64,000 nucleotides of DNA from Maribellus comscasis (GTDB lineage: Bacteria > Bacteroidota > Bacteroidia > Bacteroidales > Prolixibacteraceae), in contig NZ_CP046401.1 in NCBI RefSeq assembly GCF_009762775.1, positions 1,984,001 to 2,048,000 on the forward strand, written 5' to 3'. The translations under genes and the position numbers were made by a program. Position 1 is the stretch's first letter, and the number at the start of each line of letters is the position of its first letter. Below, one piece after another: positions 9,071 through 18,654 of the stretch. The notes beneath the pieces are model-generated. The model was given only the letters and a program-made list of their open reading frames with translations, did no database searches and was not told the origin of the DNA.

Positions 9071-9424
9071 ATGAAATTCAAATTTGAAAAACTTGTAGTT
9101 TGGAAGGATGCAATGAAACTCGGTGAACAAATAAATACTTTGACTGACAATTTCCCACCCAAAGAAATCTATAATTTGTCTTCGCAAATCAGACGAGCTG
9201 CTGATTCTGTTGCTCTGAATATTTCAGAAGGTTCTATTGGTCAATCAAATCCGGAACAAAAAAGATTTGTAGGATATTCCATTCGTTCTTTGGCTGAAGT
9301 TGTAACATGTTTGTACAAAGCAAAAATGAGAGAATATATCTCAAATGAAGAATTTCAGTCATATTACGATTCTTCATTTAAATTGATGAATATGCTAATT
9401 TCATTTAAAAACAACATAAAATAA
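9071..9424 (+). CDS. four-helix-bundle protein (23S rRNA intervening-sequence family)
   Basis: Small helical protein of 117 residues matching the family named after proteins encoded in 23S rRNA intervening sequences (S23/IVP, TIGR02436). Recognisable parts are FEKLVVWKDAMKLGEQI at the N-terminus, LSSQIRRAADSVALNISEG around residues 37-55, and the following RFVGYSIRSLAEVVTCLYKA. No catalytic residues are expected and the function is unknown. An upstream in-frame ATG at 9038 lies in the flanking repeat and is rejected. Like the GxxExxY gene it interrupts the operon and is flanked by repeats, so it is probably an inserted passenger. It is not inside an rRNA gene here. Confidence 0.9.
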   Translation: MKFKFEKLVVWKDAMKLGEQINTLTDNFPPKEIYNLSSQIRRAADSVALNISEGSIGQSNPEQKRFVGYSIRSLAEVVTCLYKAKMREYISNEEFQSYYDSSFKLMNMLISFKNNIK

Positions 9425-9470
9425 TTGACATTGATCACCGATCATCCGTCTCCGGTCTTCGGTTAGAAAG
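9425..9470 (+). repeat. CGGTCTTCGG-type repeat downstream of the four-helix-bundle gene
   Basis: The run gatcaccgatcatccgtc then tccggtcttcggttag resembles, imperfectly and partly in inverted orientation, the GATGACCG repeat before the gene. The same word type recurs at 10969-11021 without a gene. Confidence 0.5.
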
Positions 9471-9499
9471 AAATAATTACTAAACCAAAAAATAATATC

Positions 9500-10873
9500 A
9501 TGAAAAGAAGAAATTTTATAAAAAAAACGGCTGCAACAGCTGCCGGAACAATGATAATTCCGACGATTGTTCCGTCATCAGTTTTTGGAAAAAATGCACC
9601 GAGCAACAAAATAAATATTGGGCAGATTGGTTGCGGAAGAATTGCGCGTGGGCACGACATGCCGGGGGTATGGCAACACGATGTGGCGCAAATCATGGCT
9701 GTTTCCGACCTTGACAGCAAGCGGATGGAAGACGGAAAAAAATTAGTAGAAGATCATTACAATGAAAAAACCGGAAGCAACAACGCGGTTGATGTAAAAA
9801 TGTATGCCGATTACAAAGAAATGCTTCTCGACAAAGACATTGACGCGGTTGTTATCAGCACGCCCGACCACTGGCATTCGCAACCGGCCATAGAAGCTGC
9901 TTTGGCAGGAAAGGATATTTACCTTCAAAAACCAACATCATTAACCATTACGGAAGGGCGATTATTGAGTGATATCGTTCACAGACAAGGTGTGATACTT
10001 CAAGTAGGTACGCAGCAACGCTCATCTGCGCAGTTCAGAAGAGCAGCTGAACTGGTAAGAAACGGCCGCATCGGGAAAGTTCATACCGTCAAGATAGGGC
10101 TTCCCGGCGATCCTTCCGGGCCACTTTTTGAGGAAATGCCGGTTCCGAAAAGTCTGAATTTTGATATGTGGCTGGGCTCAACACCTGAAATATCTTACAC
10201 AGAAAACCTGGTTCACCCGCAAAAAGGATATGATCGTCCGGGCTGGTTACGTCATGAAAATTATGGTGCCGGAATGATAACTGGTTGGGGACAACATCAC
10301 TACGATTCAGCTGCATGGGGAATGGACACGGAGTTCACAGGTCCCATTTCAGTTGAAACAGTAGCCCAGTTTCCAAAATCGGGAAGCTGGAATGTACATG
10401 GTGATTTTATGGTAAAACACGAATATAAAAACGGCATTACGGTATACACAAGTGGTGGTTTCCCAAACGGAATCAGATATGAAGGAACCGACGGCTGGAT
10501 CTTTGTTACTCGCGGAGCTTATCGTGCTACGGCCAGTGACCCAATTCCGGAGGGTTCAACAAAAGCGTTGGATGCCAGTAGTGAAGATATTTTAAAATCG
10601 AAAATTGGCGACAACGAAGTTAAACTGTACGTAAGTGAAGAACAACACGGCAACTGGCTGGATTGTGTTCAATCGAGAAAACAACCCATTTCCCCGGTTG
10701 AGATCGGACACAGAGCATGTTCTGTTTGTTTGGTTAGCCACATTGCGATGAAGATTCCCGGAGTTTTGAAATGGAATCCGGAAACAGAAAAATTTGTTGA
10801 TAATGATGTAGCAAACTCTATGTTAAGCAGGCCACAACGATATCCTTACGGTACTGATTATATAATAAGATAA
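9500..10873 (+). CDS. Gfo/Idh/MocA-family NAD(P)-dependent oxidoreductase, exported
   Basis: Exported sugar dehydrogenase-type protein of 457 residues. The N-terminus MKRRNFIKKTAATAAG is a twin-arginine signal, so the enzyme is folded with its cofactor before export to the periplasm. A Rossmann fold follows, with GQIGCGRIARGHD (about 39-51), the downstream STPDHWH (about 116-122) and LQKPTSLT carrying the conserved Lys-Pro. The C-terminal half is the GFO_IDH_MocA substrate domain. It is the last gene of the URO-D/DUF6807 operon, 75 bases after the four-helix-bundle gene. Likely reactions are oxidation or reduction of a sugar hydroxyl; the substrate is unknown. Confidence 0.92.
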   Translation: MKRRNFIKKTAATAAGTMIIPTIVPSSVFGKNAPSNKINIGQIGCGRIARGHDMPGVWQHDVAQIMAVSDLDSKRMEDGKKLVEDHYNEKTGSNNAVDVKMYADYKEMLLDKDIDAVVISTPDHWHSQPAIEAALAGKDIYLQKPTSLTITEGRLLSDIVHRQGVILQVGTQQRSSAQFRRAAELVRNGRIGKVHTVKIGLPGDPSGPLFEEMPVPKSLNFDMWLGSTPEISYTENLVHPQKGYDRPGWLRHENYGAGMITGWGQHHYDSAAWGMDTEFTGPISVETVAQFPKSGSWNVHGDFMVKHEYKNGITVYTSGGFPNGIRYEGTDGWIFVTRGAYRATASDPIPEGSTKALDASSEDILKSKIGDNEVKLYVSEEQHGNWLDCVQSRKQPISPVEIGHRACSVCLVSHIAMKIPGVLKWNPETEKFVDNDVANSMLSRPQRYPYGTDYIIR

Positions 10874-11464
10874 ATTTGATTGCAGGAATTCTTAGTCAAA
10901 AAAAAATCATTATGCATCGGTTTATAGATTGCAAATGAAATTCGAAAGAACAAAACATACCTGGTCAGAAGACGGAAGTCGGAAGTGGTTTTTTTCGGTC
11001 TTTTATCTTCGGACCTTATTATATCTAAGATTTTATAGAAGCTAAAGTATCCGCGATAAAATTGCAGGGTTTTAATTTTTAACCAGATAATAAACCAATT
11101 TTATTGGAATAAATTATACCTTAAAATATATAGTTAAAGATAGTTGAATGCAAGTCACTTAAGTTTGTATGTTTTCTGACATGCAGGCATGCAAAAAAAG
11201 TATCAAACTTTGTCAAATTTAGTCAAGGTTATAAATTAAAATTCATTTACTTTTATTTCATACTTTCTAATTGATGTTTTTGAAACACTTAATTTCAAAA
11301 ATTCAAAATAAGAAATATTCATAGCTAAAAAACTAACTTAAACAAATTTAACATGACATACCAAAAATCTCGATTCTACACTTAACATTTTTATAATTTA
11401 GTTATTTCAAACAATTGGACAGAGGTCCTTTTGTTATTCTTATAATCTATAAAAATCTCTATTT
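10874..11464 (+). other. 591-bp intergenic leader before the first SusC
   Basis: No gene is supported. It holds a gene-less copy of the CGGTCTTC-type repeat (10969-11021), a possible -7 element TAAGTTTG (11160-11167) and a nested dyad: AAGTTTG (11161-11167) pairs with CAAACTT (11204-11210) around an inner CATGC/GCATG hairpin. If the -7 is real, the SusC message would have a leader of nearly 300 bases. The last 250 bases are very A+T-rich. Confidence 0.45.
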
Positions 11465-14400
11465 ATGCAAAAACTATTAACTTTATTAATGGTACTTTTT
11501 GTTACCATTGGTAGTGCAATGGCACAAAAAGAAATTTCAGGAACAGTTACATCTGAGGGTGTACCCTTACCAGGTGTTACTGTTTTTGTTAAAGGAAGTA
11601 CGATCGGATCCGTCACCGATGTCGACGGTAATTACAACCTTTCAGTTCCCGACGATGCAACTACTCTTGTGTTTTCTTTTATTGGAATGAAAACACAGGA
11701 AGTTGAAATTGGTAATCAATCCAATATAGGTATTGATTTGGAGCCTGATGTCATCGGCCTTGGAGAGGTCATCGCAGTTGGATACGGTACAATGCGGAAA
11801 AGCGACCTGACAGGTTCGGTGGCCAGAGTATCGATGGAAGATAAGGCACTTCAGGCTGACTTAAACATTTTACAATCTTTATCGGGGGCATCAGCTGGGA
11901 TTAACGTTCAGCAAACAGGAGCAGCAGGTGGAGAACCTGATTTCTCAGTAAGGGGGCAAACTTCTTTATCTGCTTCTGATAGGCCTTTAATTGTACTCGA
12001 CGGTATTATTTACAATGGCGACATCGCCGACATTAACGTTAGCGATGTTGAATCGATTGATATACTAAAGGATGCCAGTGCTGCAGCCGTTTACGGATCA
12101 CGTTCTGCAAACGGTGTAGTTCTGATTACTACCAAATCAGGAACGACTGAGAAGCCACAGGTAGAGTTTAGTATGTACTATGGTTTTCAGGATATGACCA
12201 ACACACCGATGAAGGTGATGAATGCAGAACAGTATGCCATTCGTCTTACCGATTATTACTATCAGCAAGATTTGTACACCTGGTATGCTACCAATCCTAC
12301 AAGCGATGCGGGCAAACCGGTAAGGCCGGATATAACCAACCGCGAAGTTGTTGCTTCAACACTTCGCACCCAGGAAGAAAGGGACAATTACCTTGCAGGG
12401 AACGAAATTGACTGGGTTGACGAAGTCACTCAAATTGCACCAATACAAAGCTACAATTTAAGCTATTCGGGCAATACAGGGAGAACAAACTATTATGTAT
12501 CTGGTTCTTATGCAAATGAGGAGGGAATACTGGTAAATGATAAATTCTCGAGATTTACAGTACGATCAAATATTGAAAGCACAATTACAGACTGGCTTAA
12601 AGTAGGATTAAATTCAGCCTATTCTTATCGCGACTATTCCGGATTATCTGCAGATCTCGATGACAATACTATTCTCTCGGACGCAAGAAATTGTAGCCCT
12701 CTGGCTAACAATCATATTGGTCAACCAGATTATGATATGTACTTAACCGGCGAAGCGTACATGCCATACCCATTGATTCATCTTTACGCCGATAACAGCG
12801 ACCTCAGGAATAACCTGTTTATGGTGGGTAGTGCAAACATTAAAATTCCATGGATAAAAGGATTAAGTTTTGATATTAATTACTCGAACACCTATTACAC
12901 GCGAAACAATTTTACGTTCTTCCCGGTGACCCACTACGACGGAGCAGGCAACAATGGCGCCGGCAGTAAATACCATTATGAAGAAAGAAGCTGGATTCAG
13001 AACAACATACTTACCTATCTGCGCGATTTTGGCGACCACAACGTAAATGCAACTTTCCTTTACAGTCGCGAACATTCGGGTGCAAATGCCTCTACCCTGT
13101 CGGCATCAGGATTTGAAAACCAGCAGCTTAGCTACAACGGACTTGGCTTAGGGACACTTTCTACTGTATCCACATCAGCATGGGAAGAAGACGGAATATC
13201 TTACATGGGAAGACTTAGTTACTCGTATAAAAACCGTTACTACCTTACAGGTACTGTACGCCGCGATGGATATTCAGGTTTTGGCGCAAACAATAAATTT
13301 GCAAACTTCCCATCGCTATCTTTAGGCTGGGTTCTCTCTGAGGAGGATTTTGTTGGTAGCAGTTTTCCATATATGAAATTACGTGTATCTTACGGTATAA
13401 ACGGAAACCAGGGATTGGGACGCTATAAAAGTTTCTCAACGATGACTACACTGTCGTACATTTATGACGCTGAAACAAGTATAGGTCTTTATCCAAGCGG
13501 AAGTCTGGGTAACGACGACCTTAAATGGGAAAAGACAGCCTCGCTGAATATGGGTGTCGATTTTGCATTTCTGAATCAAAGAATTTCCGGATCGTTGGAT
13601 TTATACAATGCTAATACAACCGATGTACTCGTACAAAGGGCACTTCCTGCAACAGCAGGATATGACAACGTCTACACAAATATTGGTGGGATTAACAATA
13701 AAGGGATTGAAATCATGTTGAACACCATTAATATGGAACAAAGTGATTTTAGATGGTCTTCAAACTTTACTTTTAGTTTAAACCGAAATGAAATTACAAA
13801 ACTTTATGGCGATGAAAACGATGCTGATATTGGAAACGAATGGTTTGTAGGTGAATCAATAAGTGCTCAATATGACTATGAAATGGCCGGAGGTCTCTGG
13901 ACTGAAGAAGAACTCTATAGCGGGCAAATCCTCGACGGCTGGTATCCTGGTCAGTTTAAATATGTCGATCAGAATGAAGATGGAGTAATTGATCCAACAA
14001 ACGACAGGAAGGTAATTGGTTACGAAGATCCAAACTTCCGCTTCAGTATCAACAACTCATTGTCGTACAAAAATTTCAGTTTAAACTTTCTGCTTAACGC
14101 AATATGTGGCGGAAATGGCTATTACATAATGGACAACGCTGGTGTTCTTAACACGAAGTGGAGGTCAGACGATGTATATCGCACAAACATGTCGGCAGTG
14201 CGTCAATACTGGACTCCCGATAACGGAGTAAACAATGCAACGGGTATTTACAACTCACCGGCTGTGTCAAGTGGAATTTATCAAAGCAGGGGATTTATCC
14301 GGCTTCAGGATATTTCTCTGGCATACAAATTCAATGATTCAGTATTAAACCGACTGAAAATAAATAATTTACAAGTATATGTTTCAGGGAAAAATTTATA

Positions 14401-14497
14401 TACCTGGACAAAATGGTCGGGTTGGGATCCTGAAACAGGTACCAGTAATACGCCATTAATGCGAAATATCACTGTAGGAGTAAAAATTTCGTTATAA
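11465..14497 (+). CDS. SusC/RagA-family TonB-linked outer membrane transporter (no STN domain)
   Basis: Imports oligosaccharides across the outer membrane using TonB energy, together with the SusD protein that follows. It has 1010 residues. Signal peptide MQKLLTLLMVLFVTIGSAMA is followed directly by a carboxypeptidase-regulatory-like beta sandwich (about 22-95, with GTVTSEGVPLPGV and VTDVDGNY), the SusC linker VIAVGYGTMRKSDLTGS, a plug with PLIVLDGIIY and ILKDASAAAVYGSRSANGVV, then a 22-strand barrel ending in an aromatic-poor VGVKISL. The N-terminal STN signalling domain is absent, so it is not expected to signal to a FecR protein, in line with no sigma/FecR genes beside it. The substrate is unknown. 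Confidence 0.96.
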   Translation: MQKLLTLLMVLFVTIGSAMAQKEISGTVTSEGVPLPGVTVFVKGSTIGSVTDVDGNYNLSVPDDATTLVFSFIGMKTQEVEIGNQSNIGIDLEPDVIGLGEVIAVGYGTMRKSDLTGSVARVSMEDKALQADLNILQSLSGASAGINVQQTGAAGGEPDFSVRGQTSLSASDRPLIVLDGIIYNGDIADINVSDVESIDILKDASAAAVYGSRSANGVVLITTKSGTTEKPQVEFSMYYGFQDMTNTPMKVMNAEQYAIRLTDYYYQQDLYTWYATNPTSDAGKPVRPDITNREVVASTLRTQEERDNYLAGNEIDWVDEVTQIAPIQSYNLSYSGNTGRTNYYVSGSYANEEGILVNDKFSRFTVRSNIESTITDWLKVGLNSAYSYRDYSGLSADLDDNTILSDARNCSPLANNHIGQPDYDMYLTGEAYMPYPLIHLYADNSDLRNNLFMVGSANIKIPWIKGLSFDINYSNTYYTRNNFTFFPVTHYDGAGNNGAGSKYHYEERSWIQNNILTYLRDFGDHNVNATFLYSREHSGANASTLSASGFENQQLSYNGLGLGTLSTVSTSAWEEDGISYMGRLSYSYKNRYYLTGTVRRDGYSGFGANNKFANFPSLSLGWVLSEEDFVGSSFPYMKLRVSYGINGNQGLGRYKSFSTMTTLSYIYDAETSIGLYPSGSLGNDDLKWEKTASLNMGVDFAFLNQRISGSLDLYNANTTDVLVQRALPATAGYDNVYTNIGGINNKGIEIMLNTINMEQSDFRWSSNFTFSLNRNEITKLYGDENDADIGNEWFVGESISAQYDYEMAGGLWTEEELYSGQILDGWYPGQFKYVDQNEDGVIDPTNDRKVIGYEDPNFRFSINNSLSYKNFSLNFLLNAICGGNGYYIMDNAGVLNTKWRSDDVYRTNMSAVRQYWTPDNGVNNATGIYNSPAVSSGIYQSRGFIRLQDISLAYKFNDSVLNRLKINNLQVYVSGKNLYTWTKWSGWDPETGTSNTPLMRNITVGVKISL

Positions 14498-14534
14498 TCA
14501 GTTAAATAGATTAAAAATTTAAATTAGAAATAAG

Positions 14535-16253
14535 ATGAAACAAAAAATATTTAGAATAATCAGAACATACATTTTAGCGGTATTGATTATTCCATTGATA
14601 GGCATCTCCTGCAATGAAGATGAAATACTGGAAGAGACACCACTGGATTTTCTGGCACCTAAAAATGCATACAGCAGTGTAGCCGGGGCACGACAAGGTA
14701 TTTCGGGGCTTCACGCCTATGCCCGTAATTACCTGTTCAAAGATGCAGCATCTCAGGAATGTTTTGCATGGAGAAGAGGAGTGAGTACGGATATAGCGTA
14801 CCATGGTGAAGATCCGGCCAGTACCAAATTCCCCTGCGATTTTGTCTCCTTCTTTACTTCTACCAATTATGTCAGTCGTGACAGCTGGACACGTAACTAT
14901 AAACTGATACAAAATGCCAATGTATTAATTGCAGCAATCGAGGAATCAGATCCGGAAATATGGGAGAGTGAAGACCAGATGAATGCATACAAAGCCGAGG
15001 CTATGTTTTTCAGGGCTTATGCATATCGTGAACTTGTATCGTGTTTTGGTTCTGTTCCTATTGTTACAGAAGTGATAAGTGCACCAAAAACCGATTTTAT
15101 AAGAAACTCTGTTTCTGAAGTATACGCTACCATGGAAAGCGACTTGTCATACGGGACAACACACCTTCCTGTGCGTGGTGAAGAAGAAGATCCGGGTAGG
15201 ATTACCCAGGGAGCAGCATGGCACTTTTTAGCTGAAGCCTATGTGGCACAAGGGAAAAACCAGGAGGCTGTAGAAGCTTGTACCCATGTAATAGACGATT
15301 ACGGTTATGCAATTATGACCGAACGTTTTGGAAGTACTGTTGATGTTTTTGGAAGTGGCGATGTATATCTTGACCTGCACGCTTATGGAAACCATAATCT
15401 TGATGCAAACACCGAAGCAATTTGGGTTGACCAATACGAACCCCTGGTTGAAGGAGGTTCTAACAATCTTGGTGAAAGGGGGTTTGGCTGTGCTTATTTC
15501 AGAATGGGAAATACCCCCGACGGTTATCAGGCATTTTTAGGAGAGTACTACAACGGAAAATATACAGGATATTCTGATACTCTTGGCCGACCCGTTGCCT
15601 GGATTAGGCCTACATATCACGCTGCGAATGCCATTTGGAAAAGCGATTGGGACAACGACTATAGAAATGCAAAACATATGATAAAACGTAAATTCTATTG
15701 GGACAACCCTGCATCTGCCTATTACGGACAGGCAGTTGACTTTAGCCTTTATCCTGCCGATGCCGGAAGGGATCCAATTAAAGATACCTGCCAGTATATT
15801 TTCCCGTATTTTATGAAATTTGCCGATCCGTGTAACCATTTTACCAGTCCTGATCGCTCGGGCGGTGGTTACAACCACAAAGATCAGTATGCATTACGAT
15901 TGGCCGAAACGTATTTGTTACGTGCTGAAGCTTATATTAACCTGGGACAGACAGGCAAAGCAGCAGACGATATTAACGTAATTCGCGAACGTTCAAATGC
16001 AACACCTATTACAGCCGATGAGGCAACCATTGATTATATGCTCGACGAACGTATCAGGGAACTTTGGGGTGAAGAACAAAGACAAATAACTTTGCGACGT
16101 ACCGGAAAACTAATCGAAAGGATTCTAAAATACAATAACAATCCTAAATTCCCGGGGCTTAATGCAAAAGACTACCATGTTCTGTTGCCTATCCCACAGA
16201 CTCAAATCGATCTTAATATAGATGCTGAATTTGAGCAAAATCCAGGATATTAA
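14535..16253 (+). CDS. SusD/RagB-family glycan-binding lipoprotein
   Basis: Surface lipoprotein that forms the lid of the preceding SusC transporter and binds the glycan. It has 572 residues with lipobox IGISC (Cys about 27), the N-terminal SusD-like domain (LDFLAPKNAYSSVAGARQGI and the helix around AEAMFFRAYAYRELVSCFG) and the C-terminal RagB/SusD domain (RLAETYLLRAEAYINLGQTGKAADDIN and a final IPQTQIDLN...NPGY). It starts 37 bases after SusC, so they form an operon that ends at the terminator at 16309-16342. Confidence 0.95.
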   Translation: MKQKIFRIIRTYILAVLIIPLIGISCNEDEILEETPLDFLAPKNAYSSVAGARQGISGLHAYARNYLFKDAASQECFAWRRGVSTDIAYHGEDPASTKFPCDFVSFFTSTNYVSRDSWTRNYKLIQNANVLIAAIEESDPEIWESEDQMNAYKAEAMFFRAYAYRELVSCFGSVPIVTEVISAPKTDFIRNSVSEVYATMESDLSYGTTHLPVRGEEEDPGRITQGAAWHFLAEAYVAQGKNQEAVEACTHVIDDYGYAIMTERFGSTVDVFGSGDVYLDLHAYGNHNLDANTEAIWVDQYEPLVEGGSNNLGERGFGCAYFRMGNTPDGYQAFLGEYYNGKYTGYSDTLGRPVAWIRPTYHAANAIWKSDWDNDYRNAKHMIKRKFYWDNPASAYYGQAVDFSLYPADAGRDPIKDTCQYIFPYFMKFADPCNHFTSPDRSGGGYNHKDQYALRLAETYLLRAEAYINLGQTGKAADDINVIRERSNATPITADEATIDYMLDERIRELWGEEQRQITLRRTGKLIERILKYNNNPKFPGLNAKDYHVLLPIPQTQIDLNIDAEFEQNPGY

Positions 16254-16308
16254 TAATCTTTAGGACCTTTAGAAAAAAATAATATAGTTAGTTTAGTTAG
16301 ATTTAGAT

Positions 16309-16342
16309 AAAAAGCGCTGCCTTTTTTCGGGTAGCGCTTTTT
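16309..16342 (+). terminator. intrinsic terminator after the first SusC/SusD operon
   Basis: Perfect 10-bp stem aaaaagcgct / agcgcttttt with a 14-base loop, followed by a T-rich run. It separates SusC/SusD from the DUF2264 gene, which must therefore have its own promoter. Confidence 0.88.
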
Positions 16343-16391
16343 CTTTTTATTCCAAACCATTCCTATAATTCTTCCGTTTTGCTATCGGCGA

Positions 16392-16439
16392 TTAGGCAGA
16401 TTCGAATTCAAAACTGAAAAAAGACTTATCTGCGCCTAA
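16392..16439 (+). promoter_or_regulatory. imperfect inverted repeat before the DUF2264 gene
   Basis: ttaggcagat (16392-16401) faces atctgcgcctaa (16428-16439); the right arm has two extra bases. It could be an operator or a remnant repeat. No clear TAnnTTTG element is seen between the terminator and the gene. Confidence 0.25.
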
Positions 16440-16546
16440 CTAACTCCCTGTAAATAATTATTAAGTAATTGTTTGTTCTCAAAGAAAATAGACTATATTA
16501 AAGTCAGAACTGTTAAATAAATAAAAGAACACTAATCCGGCAATCA

Positions 16547-18601
16547 ATGAAAAACGCATTTGAAATTAAGAATCCTGATTTTGAGTTAAGTCCGTTAACC
16601 GGAATGACAAAGCAACATTATATCGAACTGGCCATATATCTTTTGGAAAGGGCTTTTAAAAATGTCGATTCAATACATACACCTTTGTCGTTCCCAACGG
16701 TTCCGGGTAAAAGCTATCCACAGCCGAATGCACCGGACTGGAGATATAGATCTGCCGAATTTGAAGCGCTGGAAAGAACGTTTACTCTGGCAGGCCCGCT
16801 GATACATGTCAACCCGGAAATTACAATTAACAACATCAAACTTCGGGATTATTACAAACTTCAAATTTATAATGCATTTACTCCCGGACATCCTAATTCG
16901 CTGCCGCTACCCGAGGATTTGCCCGATTCCAACTACCAATTCATTTGCGAATTTGGCGGCCTTTTTAAAACACTGCTTTTGATGCCGGAAACCATTTGGA
17001 CGCAATATTCGGAAAAAGAAAAAGAGGAAATGGTGGAATGTATTTCCAAATGGGCCCACCACAGGACAACGCAGAATAACTGGCGGATCTTTAACATTAT
17101 CACGCTTTCTTTCCTTAAAAAATACGGCTACGAAATTGATGATGGATTACTAAAAAGTCATCTCTTATGGGTGGCCTCCTATCACTCAGGCGATGGCTGG
17201 TACCTCGAACAAACATACAATTACTACTCAATTAGTCTTTTTATTGTTTATACAACCATTTGGAACCGCACTTTTGGTGACGAACATTACCCTGAAATCG
17301 CATCAATTATTGAGAAATCGGCTCAAAAACTAATGGAATCGCTCACCAGCTTTTTTGGTCGGGACGGATATATTAATATGTGGTCGCGGAGCATTTGCTA
17401 CCGAACCTGGGTTTCAGGAGCATTTCCGGTTGCTTTTATGTTAAAAAAACAATCTTTATTAGATGCCGGCTGGGCGCGCAGACTCTGTTCCGGTTCGCTC
17501 CTTCAGTTTGTTACCAAGGAAGAATTTTATTATAACGATATTCCAAGCCTTGGGTTTTACGGGCAAAAGGAGTATATGATTCAGAATTACAGTTGTGCTG
17601 CCAGCCCGTTTTTAATGTTTCTCCCCTTTATTTGTCTTTCATTGCCTGATGATTCACCCTTTTGGACTGCCAAAGAAAATGACGGGACGTGGGAAAAACT
17701 TGGGAATGATTCCAAAAGAACAGTTTTGGAAAGCCCGGGGCTGGTTCTGGTAAATCATGGAAAAACAGGGACTTCTGAGATTATCCCCGGTAAAGTATAT
17801 TATGACGATCCCAATTATTCAAAGCTAGCTTACAATACACATTTCCCGTGGGAAGATCACAATCCAAACGGTGGAACTTCAATGGAATACAGTTTCCGCA
17901 GCCAGGACCCACGGGATGTAAGAGGCGACGACATCAATTTTTATTTAACCGGCTTGACCGTTCAAAACGATTCAGACAAAAACCAGAAATACACCATTTC
18001 GCAAAACATGCTTTTTAACGGTGTTCGGAAAAATGTTCTGTACCGGCAGGCTATCATGCGGCGCCCGCCAAATAACGGGGTTGGATACATTATTGATCTG
18101 GCAGAAATAACCATCCCGGGGGGAGTAATTCGGGCAGACCGTTCGCGTCTGGCATTTGAATACGAACTGATACTTGGACATTTTGGACTTCCTCATTTAA
18201 ACGGGGAAAAAGCCATTGTTAATCAATTCGGAAACGGGACGAAAAAAGTGATAACTGCCTCCATAAAAGGAAGACAGATTGCTTTGATAACCTATAATGG
18301 TTGGGACAAGATTGATAACCTGGTTCATAATAACCGAAACGCTGAGGCGGGTACAAGTACTGTCATTTATGCGTACAAAAAGCGGTTGCAAAAGAATCCG
18401 CCAATGGAACTGATGATTTCGGCAATGCTGCACAAAACGGACAACAGTGAATGGACAGAGGAAGAATTGTCACCCATTAAAGATATTGAAATCATGGACA
18501 TTACTTCTGAGTTTTCTCCACTGGGCGCTCAAATTACACTAAGTAACGGCGAAAAATACAAGATCGACTTTAAAGATATTGACGGCAAAAAAACATGCTG
18601 A
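16547..18601 (+). CDS. DUF2264-domain protein, probable glycan-active enzyme
   Basis: Protein of 684 residues matching DUF2264 (PF10022). The N-terminal half (about 20-370) is the family's helical toroid-like region, with the conserved aromatic/charged runs QNNWRIFNIITLSF (about 184-197) and SGDGWYLEQTYNYYS (about 213-227). The C-terminal half is beta-rich. Many family members lie in polysaccharide-utilisation loci and some are classed as glycoside hydrolases, so a hydrolase or lyase role is reasonable but not proven. No clear signal peptide is visible, so it may be cytoplasmic and act on imported oligosaccharides. The BNR_4 gene follows after 53 bases. Confidence 0.83.
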   Translation: MKNAFEIKNPDFELSPLTGMTKQHYIELAIYLLERAFKNVDSIHTPLSFPTVPGKSYPQPNAPDWRYRSAEFEALERTFTLAGPLIHVNPEITINNIKLRDYYKLQIYNAFTPGHPNSLPLPEDLPDSNYQFICEFGGLFKTLLLMPETIWTQYSEKEKEEMVECISKWAHHRTTQNNWRIFNIITLSFLKKYGYEIDDGLLKSHLLWVASYHSGDGWYLEQTYNYYSISLFIVYTTIWNRTFGDEHYPEIASIIEKSAQKLMESLTSFFGRDGYINMWSRSICYRTWVSGAFPVAFMLKKQSLLDAGWARRLCSGSLLQFVTKEEFYYNDIPSLGFYGQKEYMIQNYSCAASPFLMFLPFICLSLPDDSPFWTAKENDGTWEKLGNDSKRTVLESPGLVLVNHGKTGTSEIIPGKVYYDDPNYSKLAYNTHFPWEDHNPNGGTSMEYSFRSQDPRDVRGDDINFYLTGLTVQNDSDKNQKYTISQNMLFNGVRKNVLYRQAIMRRPPNNGVGYIIDLAEITIPGGVIRADRSRLAFEYELILGHFGLPHLNGEKAIVNQFGNGTKKVITASIKGRQIALITYNGWDKIDNLVHNNRNAEAGTSTVIYAYKKRLQKNPPMELMISAMLHKTDNSEWTEEELSPIKDIEIMDITSEFSPLGAQITLSNGEKYKIDFKDIDGKKTC

Positions 18602-18654
18602 TTTTATATATTTATGACGTTTTCATTTAATTAACGATCGATAAAAACAAAGTA

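Noticed and set aside
7641..9424. GxxExxY and four-helix-bundle genes as a toxin-antitoxin or defence pair
   Set aside because: They are separated by a DUF6807 gene, have different flanking repeats and neither family is an established toxin or antitoxin.
9071..9424. 23S rRNA intervening sequence
   Set aside because: The protein family fits, but no rRNA sequence surrounds the gene.
15537..15878. 113-residue ORF antisense to SusD
   Set aside because: Antisense shadow of a strongly supported gene, with no promoter or family resemblance.
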